From JAWLAT01 sp041395325 (GTDB taxonomy: Bacteria; Pseudomonadota; Gammaproteobacteria; Xanthomonadales; SZUA-5): 64,000 nucleotides of DNA. The translations under genes were made by a program, and so were the position numbers. Positions 45,278 through 54,599 of the stretch are shown here, one piece after another (within the stretch, counting starts at the first letter, position 1; each line of letters starts with the position of its first letter). Location of the stretch: NCBI GenBank assembly GCA_041395325.1, contig JAWLAT010000007.1, positions 62,001 to 126,000 of the forward strand. Reading direction: 5' to 3'. A model generated the notes under the pieces. It searched no databases. It saw only the letters and a program-made list of their open reading frames with translations, and had not been told where the DNA came from.

Positions 45278-46636
45278 ATGACAGAACAACGATTGATTCC
45301 ACGCGACCAGCACCCGGTGTCGCGCAAACAGATGAGCGGCGCCGCACTGAAGGTGCTGTACGGCCTGCACGAGGCCGGTTTCCAGTCACATCTGGTGGGC
45401 GGCGGCGTGCGTGATCTGCTGCTGGGCGGCACTCCCAAGGATTTCGACGTGGCGACCGATGCCACACCCGAAGAGATCCAGCAGGTGTTCCGGCGCTGCC
45501 GCCTGATTGGCCGGCGTTTCCGGATTGCCCATGTCCGCTTCGGCAACGAAGTCATCGAGGTCACCACCTTTCGCGGCTCGGGCAGCGGCGATGAGGAATG
45601 CGAAGGTGACCGGGTGGTCGACGGCGATGGTGGCCGGATCCTGCGCGACAACGTCTTCGGCACACTGGAAGAGGATGCGCTGCGGCGAGACTTCACCGTC
45701 AATGCCCTGTACTACTCGATCGCCGACTTTGCCATTCGTGACTATGCCGACGGCTTCGCCGACCTGCAGCAGCGTCAGTTGCGCCTGATTGGCGACCCAC
45801 AACAGCGCTATCGGGAAGACCCGGTGCGCATGTTGCGCGCCGCGCGGCTGGCCGCGAAGCTGGACTTCGCCATCGAGTCGGACACCCTGGCGCCCATCGC
45901 CGAACTGGCGCCGATGCTGGACGATATCCCGTCCGCGCGGCTGTTCGACGAATGCCTGAAGCTGTTCATGACCGGGCACGCGCGGGCCAGCTATCTGAAG
46001 CTGGAGGCGCTGGATCTGTTGTCCCATCTGCTGCCCAGTCAGACGCGATTGTCGGCCGATCACCGCGAACTGGTGCTGTCGGCGCTGGATTCCACCGATG
46101 CCCGGGTGGCCGCCGACAAGCCGGTCACGCCAGCCTTCCTGTTTGCCGCCTTGTTGTGGCCGGCCTGGCTGAGCAAGGTGGGCGATCTGGGTCATGGCAT
46201 CGATGAGGATTGGCTGGAACGGGCCTCCAGCGCGGCCGAGACCATTTTCGCCACGCACGCCAGGCGGGTCGCCTTGCCGCGTCGGTTCAGCGGCATTGCC
46301 AAGGAGATCTGGCTGCTGCAGCCGCGCCTGCAGCAGGGCGGCGTAGGACGCGCGCGGCGACTGCTGCGGCATCCGCGGTTTCGTGCCGCCTACGATTTTC
46401 TGTTGTTGCGCGCCGCGCTCGATCCTTCGCTGGCGCCCTGGGCGGCGCGTTGGACCGACGCGCAGGAGCCAGGAGCGGACATGGACGCCCTGTTTCGTGC
46501 GGCCGGATCCCGGCGTGACGCTGCGGGCGGTGAAGAACACGAAACCGCCGAATCGACCGCACCGGCCAAGCGTCGCCGCCGTCGTCGCCGGCGCCGTCCG
46601 AGTGGCGGCCACAGCCAGGGCGAGCAGGCCGAGTGA
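45278..46636 (+). CDS. pcnB: Poly(A) polymerase I
   Basis: A 452-residue class II nucleotidyltransferase. The active site is LVGGGVRDLLLGGTPKDFDVAT and the downstream RRDFTVNALYY and YREDPVRMLRAARLAAKLDF blocks match PcnB. The C-terminus is a basic tail (KRRRRRRRRRRP) for RNA binding. It adds 3' A-tails that speed RNA decay. ATG 45278 with an AGGA box gives MTEQRLIPRDQHPVSRKQ, aligning with the family. It overlaps folK by four bases. Confidence 0.92.
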   Translation: MTEQRLIPRDQHPVSRKQMSGAALKVLYGLHEAGFQSHLVGGGVRDLLLGGTPKDFDVATDATPEEIQQVFRRCRLIGRRFRIAHVRFGNEVIEVTTFRGSGSGDEECEGDRVVDGDGGRILRDNVFGTLEEDALRRDFTVNALYYSIADFAIRDYADGFADLQQRQLRLIGDPQQRYREDPVRMLRAARLAAKLDFAIESDTLAPIAELAPMLDDIPSARLFDECLKLFMTGHARASYLKLEALDLLSHLLPSQTRLSADHRELVLSALDSTDARVAADKPVTPAFLFAALLWPAWLSKVGDLGHGIDEDWLERASSAAETIFATHARRVALPRRFSGIAKEIWLLQPRLQQGGVGRARRLLRHPRFRAAYDFLLLRAALDPSLAPWAARWTDAQEPGADMDALFRAAGSRRDAAGGEEHETAESTAPAKRRRRRRRRRPSGGHSQGEQAE

Positions 46637-47145
46637 TTCAGGCTTTCGTGGCGCTCGGCAGCAACCTGGGCGAGCCCATCACCCAGTTGCAGCAGGCGTT
46701 GCAGGCGTTGGCGAGCTGTCCCCAGGTGGGCAAACTGCGCTGCTCGGGTCTGGTCCGATCGCCACCGTGGGACGGTTCGGCGCAGCCGGATTACTACAAT
46801 GCGGTGGCCGAGCTGAGCTGGCAGGGCGACGAGCCTCTGGACCTGCTGCAGGCAATTCAGCAGATCGAGACTGCGGCCGGTCGGAAGCGTCATGCCGAGC
46901 ACCGCAATGCGGCACGCACGCTCGATCTTGATCTGCTCTGGTTTGGCGGAATTCGCCGAGACGGTCCTCGGTTGCAGCTGCCGCATCCGCGCATGCTTGA
47001 TCGGGCCTTCGTCATGCGGCCGTTGGCCGAACTGGCGCCGACGCTGGTCATGGCAGACGGTCGCCCCACAGCTGAACACGCTCGGCGCCTGGCCGATCAG
47101 CCGTTGACGCGCTGCGACTGGCCGCCAGACACGCACGGCACATGA
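46633..47145 (+). CDS. folK: 2-amino-4-hydroxy-6-hydroxymethyldihydropteridine pyrophosphokinase
   Basis: A 170-residue HPPK with LGSNLGEP, SPPWDGSAQPDYYNAVAEL, RTLDLDLLWFGG and LPHPRMLDRAFV. It transfers pyrophosphate to the pterin in folate synthesis. The start is GTG inside the pcnB stop (GTGA), so it is coupled to it. panB follows 76 bases later. Confidence 0.94.
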   Translation: MIQAFVALGSNLGEPITQLQQALQALASCPQVGKLRCSGLVRSPPWDGSAQPDYYNAVAELSWQGDEPLDLLQAIQQIETAAGRKRHAEHRNAARTLDLDLLWFGGIRRDGPRLQLPHPRMLDRAFVMRPLAELAPTLVMADGRPTAEHARRLADQPLTRCDWPPDTHGT

Positions 47146-47221
47146 CAGCCCGCGCCCCGTGCACCTGAGCGGGTTGGTACCATGGTCGGCCCCACGCGCT
47201 GGTCTGGCGGCCTCCTTTCGC

Positions 47222-48040
47222 ATGTACAGCAATCTTGCTCCGCCCATCCGGGCGCTGACGATTCCCGAACTGCAGGCGCGCAAGGCTGCGGCTGAACCCA
47301 TTGCCGCACTGACGGCCTACGACGCCAGCTTCGCCCGGGTCGTCGATGAGGCCGAAGTTGACCTGGTGCTGGTCGGCGACTCGCTCGGCAATGTCATCCA
47401 GGGGCTGCGCCACACCGTGAGTGTGCGCATCGAGGATGTGGTCTACCACACGCGGGCGGTGTCCCGCGGGCTGCAGCGAGCCCTGTTGATGGCGGACATG
47501 CCGTTCCTGGCGGCCGCCAACACGGAACTGGCCATCCGCAACGCCGCCCGGTTGATGGGGGAGGGCGAGGCGGCCATCGTCAAGATCGAGGGCGCCGGAC
47601 CGATGCTCGAGATCATGCACTTCCTGGTTGAGCGCGATGTGCCGGTGTGCGCCCATCTGGGGCTGACGCCGCAGTCGGTGCATCGACTTGGCGGCTACAA
47701 GGTGCAGGGACGCGACGAGGCTGCGCGGCAGCAGTTGCTGGCCGATGCCAGGGCAGCGCAATCGGCGGGGGCCTCATTTCTGGTGCTCGAATGCGTGCCG
47801 TCGGAGCTGGCCGCGCAGGTCACGGCCGCGCTGCAGATTCCGACCATTGGTATCGGCGCGGGCCCGGATTGCGATGGTCAGATTCTGGTTCTGCACGATG
47901 TGCTGGGTGTGGCCAGTGGTCGTCGGCCGCGTTTCGCCAAGGACTACTGCGGCAGTGATCGCGGCCCGCGTCAGGCCATTGCCGCCTATGTCCAGGAAGT
48001 GCGCCAGCGCCAGTTCCCGCTGCCTGAACATGCCTACTGA
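47222..48040 (+). CDS. panB: 3-methyl-2-oxobutanoate hydroxymethyltransferase
   Basis: A 272-residue TIM-barrel enzyme with ALTAYDASFARVVDE, VGDSLGNVIQG (metal Asp), VKIEGAG, HLGLTPQSVH and the GIGAGPDCDGQILVLHDVLG block. It makes ketopantoate for pantothenate and CoA. ATG 47222 gives the normal N-terminus. panC follows directly. Confidence 0.94.
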   Translation: MYSNLAPPIRALTIPELQARKAAAEPIAALTAYDASFARVVDEAEVDLVLVGDSLGNVIQGLRHTVSVRIEDVVYHTRAVSRGLQRALLMADMPFLAAANTELAIRNAARLMGEGEAAIVKIEGAGPMLEIMHFLVERDVPVCAHLGLTPQSVHRLGGYKVQGRDEAARQQLLADARAAQSAGASFLVLECVPSELAAQVTAALQIPTIGIGAGPDCDGQILVLHDVLGVASGRRPRFAKDYCGSDRGPRQAIAAYVQEVRQRQFPLPEHAY

Positions 48041-48056
48041 GTCCGGGTCTGGCTCG

Positions 48057-48935
48057 ATGCCACTGGTTTCGCAAGTTGCAGCGCTACGGGCGCAGAGTCA
48101 GCGCTGGCGCTGCGCGGGTGAACGCATCGCATTGGTGCCGACCATGGGCAACCTGCACGAGGGCCATCTGAGTCTGGTACGCGAGGCCAAACTGCATGCG
48201 GACCGGGTCATTGCCAGCATCTTCGTCAATCCGACCCAGTTTGGGCCGGGCGAGGACTACGAGCGCTATCCCCGCACCTTCGAGGCCGACCGACTGGCCC
48301 TGCAGGCGGCTGGCTGCGATCTGCTGTTTGCGCCGACCGTGGCCGAGATGTATCCCGAGGGCAACGCCGCCGGCATGGTCGGATTGAATCCTGGTCCACT
48401 GGGCCGGCAACTGTGCGGGGCCTTCAGGCCAGGGCATTTCGAAGGGGTCCTGCAGGTCGTCGCGCGACTGTTCCACCAGGCGCTCCCGGATGTGGCGCTG
48501 TTTGGCGAAAAGGACTACCAGCAACTGACCCTGCTGCGGGCGTTGGCCAGGGATCTGGGTTTCCCGGTGCAGGTGATCGGCCTGCCCACGGTGCGCGAGG
48601 CGGATGGTCTGGCGCTGAGTTCGCGCAATCAGTATCTGGCAGCCGATGAGCGGCAGCAGGCGGCGCAGTTGCACGCCACGCTGCAACAGGCCGCAGGGGA
48701 ACTTCTGGCCGGGGCAGCCGTCGAAGGCGTCGAGCAGGCGGGTTATGCGCGTCTGCTCGAAGCGGGATTCCGGCCCGATTATCTGGCGGTGCGTCGCAGC
48801 GAGGATCTGGGTACGCCGACGGCCGGTGACCGCGAGCTGCGGGTGTTGGCGGCGGCGAGGCTGGGCACGACACGGCTGATCGACAACCTGGCCGTGACGC
48901 GCGCAGGGCAAGACGGGACTGTTAGCGTAGCCTGA
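48057..48935 (+). CDS. panC: Pantothenate synthetase
   Basis: A 292-residue class I aminoacyl-tRNA-synthetase-like ligase with the HIGH-type motif LVPTMGNLHEGHLSLV, FVNPTQFGPGEDYERYPR, FGEKDYQQL and READGLALSSRN. It joins pantoate and beta-alanine. ATG 48057 fits the family; ATG 48030 inside panB is the alternative. panD, which often follows, is not here; pgi is next. Confidence 0.94.
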   Translation: MPLVSQVAALRAQSQRWRCAGERIALVPTMGNLHEGHLSLVREAKLHADRVIASIFVNPTQFGPGEDYERYPRTFEADRLALQAAGCDLLFAPTVAEMYPEGNAAGMVGLNPGPLGRQLCGAFRPGHFEGVLQVVARLFHQALPDVALFGEKDYQQLTLLRALARDLGFPVQVIGLPTVREADGLALSSRNQYLAADERQQAAQLHATLQQAAGELLAGAAVEGVEQAGYARLLEAGFRPDYLAVRRSEDLGTPTAGDRELRVLAAARLGTTRLIDNLAVTRAGQDGTVSVA

Positions 48936-48973
48936 CCACCCTGTCGCATCGCCGCACAAACGCTGGTTTACAC

Positions 48974-48987
48974 ACCACAGCTGTGGT
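48974..48987. promoter_or_regulatory. Perfect 14-base palindrome upstream of pgi
   Basis: ACCACAGCTGTGGT is a perfect dyad in the panC–pgi gap, suited to a dimeric regulator. It lies just before a stretch that ends in a strong terminator. The binding protein is unknown. Confidence 0.35.
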
Positions 48988-49059
48988 AGTTTCACAACCA
49001 CTCTGAGAAGTTTGCAACACCCAAGCGGCTTCCCAGGGTACGCAGGGCGCGTTTTGAAG

Positions 49060-49111
49060 TAATCGTCACTCCGATTATTCCCCCCGCCGGTACTCCCGGC
49101 GGGTTTTTTTT
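49060..49111 (+). terminator. Strong rho-independent terminator with a preceding hairpin
   Basis: CCCGCCGG/CCGGCGGG (loop TACTC, 49083–49103) is followed by eight T residues at 49104–49111, a textbook terminator. Just before it, TAATCG/CGATTA (49060–49077) forms a second small stem. It lies 147 bases after panC, so it may end panC mRNA or a short RNA starting in the gap. Confidence 0.85.
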
Positions 49112-49168
49112 ACCAGCGCTGTCATCGAGCTGACGTAGTATGTCGATCCCCTCGAAGGATTCGGCCCG

Positions 49169-50743
49169 ATGCAGCATTCCGACTTCCCCTGGTCCCGTCT
49201 GCAGGCCCACGCCGCGTCCATGCCGGCGCTGCAATCACTGGCCGACGACGCTCCGCGTGGCGAGCAACTTCGCTTTGACTTCGCCGGTCTGCATCTGGAC
49301 CTGAGCCGGGCGCGGATCGACATCGAACTGTTGCAACTGGCCATCGAAGGCCTGCAGGCCAGCGGTCTGCAAGCCGACCGCCAGGCGCTGTTCGAGGGCG
49401 AGTTGATCAACGACAGCGAACTGCGGCCGGCGCTGCACCCGCTGCTGCGCGCGAGCACACCAACGCACGAGCGACTGGCCCCGATGCACGCCGAGATCGT
49501 TGCGGCGCGGAGCCGGATGCTGCAGATCACCGAGGCGCTGCGCGGCGGACGTGGCAGCGAGGTCGGGCTGATCGATGCGCGGGCGGTGGTCAACCTCGGC
49601 ATCGGGGGGTCGGACCTCGGTCCCCGGCTGGTCTGTGAAGCGCTGGGCGACGATCGATTGCCGGTGCATTTCGTGGCCAATGTCGACGGCCATGCCTTTG
49701 CCCGCCTGGCGCCGCGGCTGCCGCGCGAAACGCTGTTCGTGGTCACCTCGAAGAGCTTCAGCACGCGCGAAACGCTGCTCAATGCCGACAGTGCGCGCCA
49801 GTGGCTGAAGGGCCAGGGCGTTGCCGACGCTGAATTGTCACGGCACTTCGTCGTTTGCACGGCGCGACCGGATCGTGCCGAACGCTTTGGCGCGGCTGCC
49901 ATGCTGCCCTTCGCCGAAGGCGTCGGTGGACGCTACTCGCTGTGGTCGACCGTGGGCTTTGCCATTGCCGTCGCTCTCGGGGCGACAGGCTTCCAGGACC
50001 TGCTGGCCGGTGCCGAGGCGATGGATCAGCATTTCCTGCAGGCGCCGGCCGCGCGCAATCTGCCGGTGCTGCTGGGTCTGGTACATGCGCTGGACCGCGC
50101 TCTGTGGCACTGCCCGACCCGCGCCGTGGTGCCCTACGACGAACGCCTGGCCCTGCTGCCTGCCTTCCTGCAGCAACTGGAGATGGAATCCAACGGCAAG
50201 GGCGTCGACCGCCGGCAGCAGCCGCTGGGCATCGGCGTGGCGCCGGTGGTGTGGGGCGGAGTAGGGACCGATGGTCAGCACGCCTATTTCCAGTCGCTGC
50301 ACCAGGGTGTCGACGTGGTGCCAGTGGACTTCCTGGCGCCCATCCGTCCGGACCACGCACTGCGTGAGCATCACAACGTGCTGCTGGCCAATCTGCTGGC
50401 GCAATCGGCCGCGCTTTGTCAGGGTCAGGAACTGCCGCCGGAGGATCCGCTGCGGGCGGCCCGTGCCTGCCCGGGCGGACGGCCCAGCACGGTCCTGCTG
50501 CTCGATCAGCTCGATGCCCACTCGCTGGGCGCTCTGCTGGCGCTGTATGAGCACAAGGTCTTCGTGCAGAGCGTGGTCGCCGGCATCAATCCCTTCGACC
50601 AGTGGGGCGTGGAGCTGGGCAAGGCCATCGCCAGCCAGATCGAGCCGGCGCTGGCGGGCGACGGCGAACAGCGCTTTGACCCGACGACCGAATCATTGTT
50701 GCGTCGGATCCGCAGCGTGCGTGCGGACAGCGCCATCCAGTGA
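49169..50743 (+). CDS. pgi: Glucose-6-phosphate isomerase
   Basis: A 524-residue enzyme with VNLGIGGSDLGPRLV, VTSKSFSTRETL, GGRYSLWSTVGFAIAVALG, MESNGKGVD, GTDGQHAYFQ and DQWGVELGKAIA. It interconverts glucose-6-phosphate and fructose-6-phosphate. It is slightly shorter than E. coli Pgi (549). ATG 49169. Confidence 0.95.
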   Translation: MQHSDFPWSRLQAHAASMPALQSLADDAPRGEQLRFDFAGLHLDLSRARIDIELLQLAIEGLQASGLQADRQALFEGELINDSELRPALHPLLRASTPTHERLAPMHAEIVAARSRMLQITEALRGGRGSEVGLIDARAVVNLGIGGSDLGPRLVCEALGDDRLPVHFVANVDGHAFARLAPRLPRETLFVVTSKSFSTRETLLNADSARQWLKGQGVADAELSRHFVVCTARPDRAERFGAAAMLPFAEGVGGRYSLWSTVGFAIAVALGATGFQDLLAGAEAMDQHFLQAPAARNLPVLLGLVHALDRALWHCPTRAVVPYDERLALLPAFLQQLEMESNGKGVDRRQQPLGIGVAPVVWGGVGTDGQHAYFQSLHQGVDVVPVDFLAPIRPDHALREHHNVLLANLLAQSAALCQGQELPPEDPLRAARACPGGRPSTVLLLDQLDAHSLGALLALYEHKVFVQSVVAGINPFDQWGVELGKAIASQIEPALAGDGEQRFDPTTESLLRRIRSVRADSAIQ

Positions 50744-50756
50744 CGACTGTTCCCAG

Positions 50757-51212
50757 CTAGTCGGCGGAGACGTCCGAGCGCTCATCCTGGTGTGGCTGTT
50801 GCAGCAGATACTGCAGTTCGGTGGTGAACGCCTCACCCTCATCCTCACTGACCGCGCCGCCGCACCACATGACGTCCAGCCCTCCCCACGGTCCCCGACT
50901 GGCATAGATCAGGAAGCGCTCGCCCGCTTTAAACCAGTAGCCGGAACAGCTCGACTGATTCTGCACGGTCTCCAGGACGTGAGCATCGGCCTTGCCCTTC
51001 CAGCGCTTCTCGACGTCAAAGGTCACCCGAATTCGTCGTTCATTGAAGTCGGTGACCTGATCCAGTTTTTCGACGCTTTGCACGGTGCCCAGGAAGACCG
51101 TCCCGAATTTCTTCAACTTGTCCTGAGCCGAACCGAGGTTGCAGGAACAGGCATTGGCGACGTCGGCAGCAAACAGGAGCGGGAGCAGCAGGGCGTACTG
51201 GATGAAGCGCAT
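50757..51212 (-). CDS. TIMP-like secreted protein
   Basis: A 151-residue protein with a signal peptide ending AADVANA, then CSCNLG at the mature start and a beta-barrel pattern (TVFLGTVQSVE, RIRVTFDVEKRWKG, GERFLIYAS). This is the NTR/TIMP-like fold seen in bacterial proteins of unknown role. Cysteines (CSC, SSCSGYW, MWCGG) may form disulfides. ATG 51212 has an AGGA box; ATG 51221 is possible. Confidence 0.65.
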   Translation of the reverse strand: MRFIQYALLLPLLFAADVANACSCNLGSAQDKLKKFGTVFLGTVQSVEKLDQVTDFNERRIRVTFDVEKRWKGKADAHVLETVQNQSSCSGYWFKAGERFLIYASRGPWGGLDVMWCGGAVSEDEGEAFTTELQYLLQQPHQDERSDVSAD

Positions 51213-51286
51213 GAGGGACATCCTGGGGTGCGGCTGGTTCAGTGTAGGGGCGGGCGAGTCCGTGGCGACGTCACCGCGCTTGCCGA

Positions 51287-52477
51287 TCATTGCGCACTGG
51301 GGCGCGTGGGGATGGGGATGCTCGGCAAGTCCAGCGCACCGGGAACGGCTGGACGAGGCGAATTGTGCAGCTGTCGTTGCAGCGCCCACTGCACATGGTC
51401 GCGAACCAGTTCGTCGGGATCGTGCTCGCGCGCCAGCAAGGCCGCCACGATGGCCTCATTCGGACGCGCATTGCCGAGCGCCACGGCAATATTGCGCAGC
51501 CAGCGCCGATGCCCGAGCCGGCGGATGGCGCTGCCCTCGGTGCGGCGCAGGAACTCCGCTTCCGACCAGTCGAACAGCGCCAGCAGCGTCGGGCCGTCCA
51601 GACCCTCACGAACCTGGAAGTCAGGTAACTGGGCCACCTGCGCGTAGCGGTTCCACGGGCAGACCAGCTGGCAGTCGTCGCAGCCGAAGATCCGGTTGCC
51701 CAGCAGCGGCCGCAGCTCGATCGGGATGGAGCCTTCCAGTTCGATCGTCAGATAGCTGATGCAGCGGCGGGCGTCGAGCTGATATGGCGCCACGATGGCA
51801 CCGGTCGGGCAGGCGCGCTGGCAGCGATCGCAGCTGCCGCAGTGCTCGCTGACCGGCGCATCGACCGGCAATGGCCAGCCGACGAACAGCTCACCCAGAA
51901 AGAACCAGGATCCGCGCTGCCGATCGATCAGATTGGTGTGCTTGCCAATCCAGCCCAACCCGGCGTTGCGGGCCAGTGGCTTCTCCAGCACCGGCGCGGA
52001 GTCGGTGAAGGCGCGATGGACCACCGGCCCCACCTGCGCCTGCAGCCAGTCGGCCAGCTTCTGCAATCGCTGCCGCAGCACCTTGTGGTAGTCGCGGCCG
52101 AGCGCATAGCGGGACAGATAGGCGCGCTGGTCATCAGCCAGCAGGGCCAGCGGCGGCTGGCTCTCCGCCGGCCAGTAATCGATCCGCGCCGAGATCACCC
52201 GCAGCGTGCCGGGCAGCAGTTCTGCCGGCCGACTGCGGCGGGTGCCATGGCGCTGCATGTAGTCCATCTCGCCATGCCAGCCGCGCTGCAGCCATTGCCA
52301 CAGCTTGGCCTCATCCGCGGCCAGGTCGACGCCGCTGACGCCAACGGCGGAGAAGCCCAGGGCCTTCGCCTGTTCCAGCAGGGCCGCCTTCAATGCCGTC
52401 GGCGTGATCGTGTCCGCTTGCAATTGCCGGTCCAATTCCGAACCATCGTTCGGCCAGTCTGCCCATCCGGATGCCAT
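51287..52477 (-). CDS. queG: Epoxyqueuosine reductase
   Basis: A 396-residue B12- and Fe–S-dependent enzyme. The catalytic Asp is in FTDSAPVLEK; GLGWIGKHTNLI, CGSCDRCQRACPTGAI and FGCDDCQLVCPWN bind two 4Fe–4S clusters; a HEAT-like C-part follows. It reduces epoxyqueuosine to queuosine in tRNA. The ATG at 52477 overlaps the nnr start in CATG; a TTG at 52423 would give a more typical N-terminus. Confidence 0.92.
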   Translation of the reverse strand: MASGWADWPNDGSELDRQLQADTITPTALKAALLEQAKALGFSAVGVSGVDLAADEAKLWQWLQRGWHGEMDYMQRHGTRRSRPAELLPGTLRVISARIDYWPAESQPPLALLADDQRAYLSRYALGRDYHKVLRQRLQKLADWLQAQVGPVVHRAFTDSAPVLEKPLARNAGLGWIGKHTNLIDRQRGSWFFLGELFVGWPLPVDAPVSEHCGSCDRCQRACPTGAIVAPYQLDARRCISYLTIELEGSIPIELRPLLGNRIFGCDDCQLVCPWNRYAQVAQLPDFQVREGLDGPTLLALFDWSEAEFLRRTEGSAIRRLGHRRWLRNIAVALGNARPNEAIVAALLAREHDPDELVRDHVQWALQRQLHNSPRPAVPGALDLPSIPIPTRPSAQ

Positions 52478-53951
52478 GTCGCTGCAGCCACTCTACCGCG
52501 TCGATCAGGCCCGCGCGCTGGACCGCCGGGCGATCGATGAGCTGGGTATCCCGGGCTACACGCTGATGTGTCGGGCCGGCGAGGCCGCAGCGCGCTGGTT
52601 GCTGCAGCGCCATCCGTTGGCGCAGCGCGTGCTGATCTACGCCGGGCCCGGCAACAACGGTGGCGACGGCTATGTGATGGCACGCGCTCTGCGCCGCGCG
52701 GGACGCCAGGTCCAGGTGCTGGTCTGGCCGGGCGACAGTGGCGCGTCGGCCGACGCTCGCCGCGCACGCGCCGACTGGCTGGCCGCAGGTGGGCAGTGCC
52801 TGCCACTGGATGCCTCGGCGGGCCCTGCCGATGTGGTGGTGGATGCGTTGTTCGGCATTGGTCTGACCCGCGCGCTGGAAGGCTCGGCTGCCGCAGCAGT
52901 GGCGGCCATCAATGCCGCGGGCTGTCCGGTGCTGGCGCTGGATGTGCCTTCCGGCCTCAACGCCGATACCGGTCACCCCACCGGCCCGGTGGTGCAGGCC
53001 AGCGCGACGATGACCTTCATCATCGACAAGTGCGGTTTGCACACCGGGGCCGCGGCCGATTGTTGTGGCGAGATCGTCGTCGCTGGCCTGGACCTGCCAG
53101 CCCAATTGGCCGATGGCGAACCGCCGGCCGCCGAACGGCTGGATCGTGATCTGCTGGCGCGGGCCTTGCCGCCGCGTCGCCGTACGGCGCACAAGGGCGA
53201 TTTTGGCCACGTGCTGCTGATTGCCGGCGATGATGGCTACGGCGGCGCCGCGCGTCTGGCGGCCGAGGCCGCGGCTCGCGGCGGTGCCGGCCTGACCAGC
53301 CTGCTGACCCGTCCGGCGCATGTGCAGCCGGTGCTGTCGGCGCGTCCGGAGATCATGGTTCGCGTGGCGGCTGCGCCGGCGGAGACCGACAAGCCGGCCC
53401 GCCCCGATGTATTGGTGATCGGGCCGGGCCTGGGGCAGCGGCCGTGGGGGCGGCAGTGGCTGGACTGGGCATTGCAGCAGGACCATCCGCTGGTGCTTGA
53501 TGCCGACGCGCTGAATCTGCTGGCGGCCGAGCCACGCCAATTGCCGTCGGGCAGTGTGATCACGCCACATCCGGGCGAGGCCGGGCGACTGCTCGGCTGC
53601 AGCACGGCCGAGATCAATGCCGATCGCTATCGGGCCGCGGCGGCCCTGGCCGAGCGCTGGGATTGCGTGGCGGTGCTCAAGGGTGCCGGCAGCCTGATCG
53701 CCGCCGCCGGCCACACCAAGCGGGTTTGCCCCTACGGCAACCCGGGCATGGCCAGTGGCGGCAGTGGCGACGTGCTGGCCGGTCTGATCGGCGCCTTGCT
53801 GGCGCAGGGACTGCCGCCCTTCGAAGCGGCCAGCGTCGGTGTGCTGGCCCATGCCTTGGCCGGTGACGCCGCCGCTGCCGAGGGTCAGCGCGGCATGCTG
53901 GCCAGCGATCTGCTGGCGCAACTGCGCCCCACGTTGAACCCGTCATGCTGA
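52476..53951 (+). CDS. nnr: Bifunctional NAD(P)HX epimerase/dehydratase
   Basis: A 491-residue fusion. The N-terminal epimerase (about 1–215) has IYAGPGNNGGDGYVMAR and the ribokinase-like C-terminal dehydratase (about 225–490) has GPGLGQ, DADALN, VITPHPGEAGRLLG and GNPGMASGGSGDVLAG. It repairs hydrated NADH/NADPH. It overlaps tsaE by seven bases, a common pairing. Confidence 0.93.
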   Translation: MSLQPLYRVDQARALDRRAIDELGIPGYTLMCRAGEAAARWLLQRHPLAQRVLIYAGPGNNGGDGYVMARALRRAGRQVQVLVWPGDSGASADARRARADWLAAGGQCLPLDASAGPADVVVDALFGIGLTRALEGSAAAAVAAINAAGCPVLALDVPSGLNADTGHPTGPVVQASATMTFIIDKCGLHTGAAADCCGEIVVAGLDLPAQLADGEPPAAERLDRDLLARALPPRRRTAHKGDFGHVLLIAGDDGYGGAARLAAEAAARGGAGLTSLLTRPAHVQPVLSARPEIMVRVAAAPAETDKPARPDVLVIGPGLGQRPWGRQWLDWALQQDHPLVLDADALNLLAAEPRQLPSGSVITPHPGEAGRLLGCSTAEINADRYRAAAALAERWDCVAVLKGAGSLIAAAGHTKRVCPYGNPGMASGGSGDVLAGLIGALLAQGLPPFEAASVGVLAHALAGDAAAAEGQRGMLASDLLAQLRPTLNPSC

Positions 53952-54415
53952 TCGACGCGCATGGCCACCGGCCACTGCCGGCCGAGTCCGCGCTGGCCAC
54001 GCTGGCCGCCGAGTTGCTGGCCAGCCCGAGGCCGCTGAGCATCGCCCTGCATGGCCCGCTGGGCGCCGGCAAGACCAGCTTCACCCGGGCGCTGTTGCGG
54101 GGCCTAGGTCACCAGGGACCGGTGCGCAGTCCCACCTACACGCTGGTCGAGCAGTACGAGCTGCCGCCATCCGCAGGCACCCTCTGGCATCTGGATCTGT
54201 ACCGGTTGGGCACGGCCGAGGAAGTCGACTGGCTGGGCCTGCAGGACTTCCAACCGGGCCAGGACTGGCTGTTGGTGGAATGGCCGGGGCAGGGCACCGG
54301 GCATCTGCCGCCCTTCGATCTGGAACTGTGGTTCGACTATGCCGAACCGGGCCGCTCGCTGCGTTGGCGCGCGCACGTGCCCGAGGCGGTCGGGCTGATC
54401 GGCAGCGGTCACTGA
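53945..54415 (+). CDS. tsaE: tRNA threonylcarbamoyladenosine ATPase TsaE
   Basis: A 156-residue P-loop protein with LHGPLGAGKTSFTRAL (Walker A), SPTYTLVEQY, HLDLYRLGTAEEVDWLGL and LLVEWPGQG. It works with TsaB/TsaD/TsaC in t6A formation. The start overlaps nnr. A gap of 184 bases before amiC holds no gene. Confidence 0.93.
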   Translation: MLIDAHGHRPLPAESALATLAAELLASPRPLSIALHGPLGAGKTSFTRALLRGLGHQGPVRSPTYTLVEQYELPPSAGTLWHLDLYRLGTAEEVDWLGLQDFQPGQDWLLVEWPGQGTGHLPPFDLELWFDYAEPGRSLRWRAHVPEAVGLIGSGH

Positions 54416-54599
54416 GCGCCAATGGCGGTCGCTGATGGATCGAGTCACCGGCTCTGGCCAGATTTTTTCGGGTATTTTCTCAGGATTCTGGCCTAAATCA
54501 CGGATTCAAAAGCGCTTTGTCCCCATCGTGGGCTTGCGTTCCGGGGGCTGGTGGGCTTCAATACGCTTGTCGAAGCCTGTCTCGGCAAGGAACACCGTG

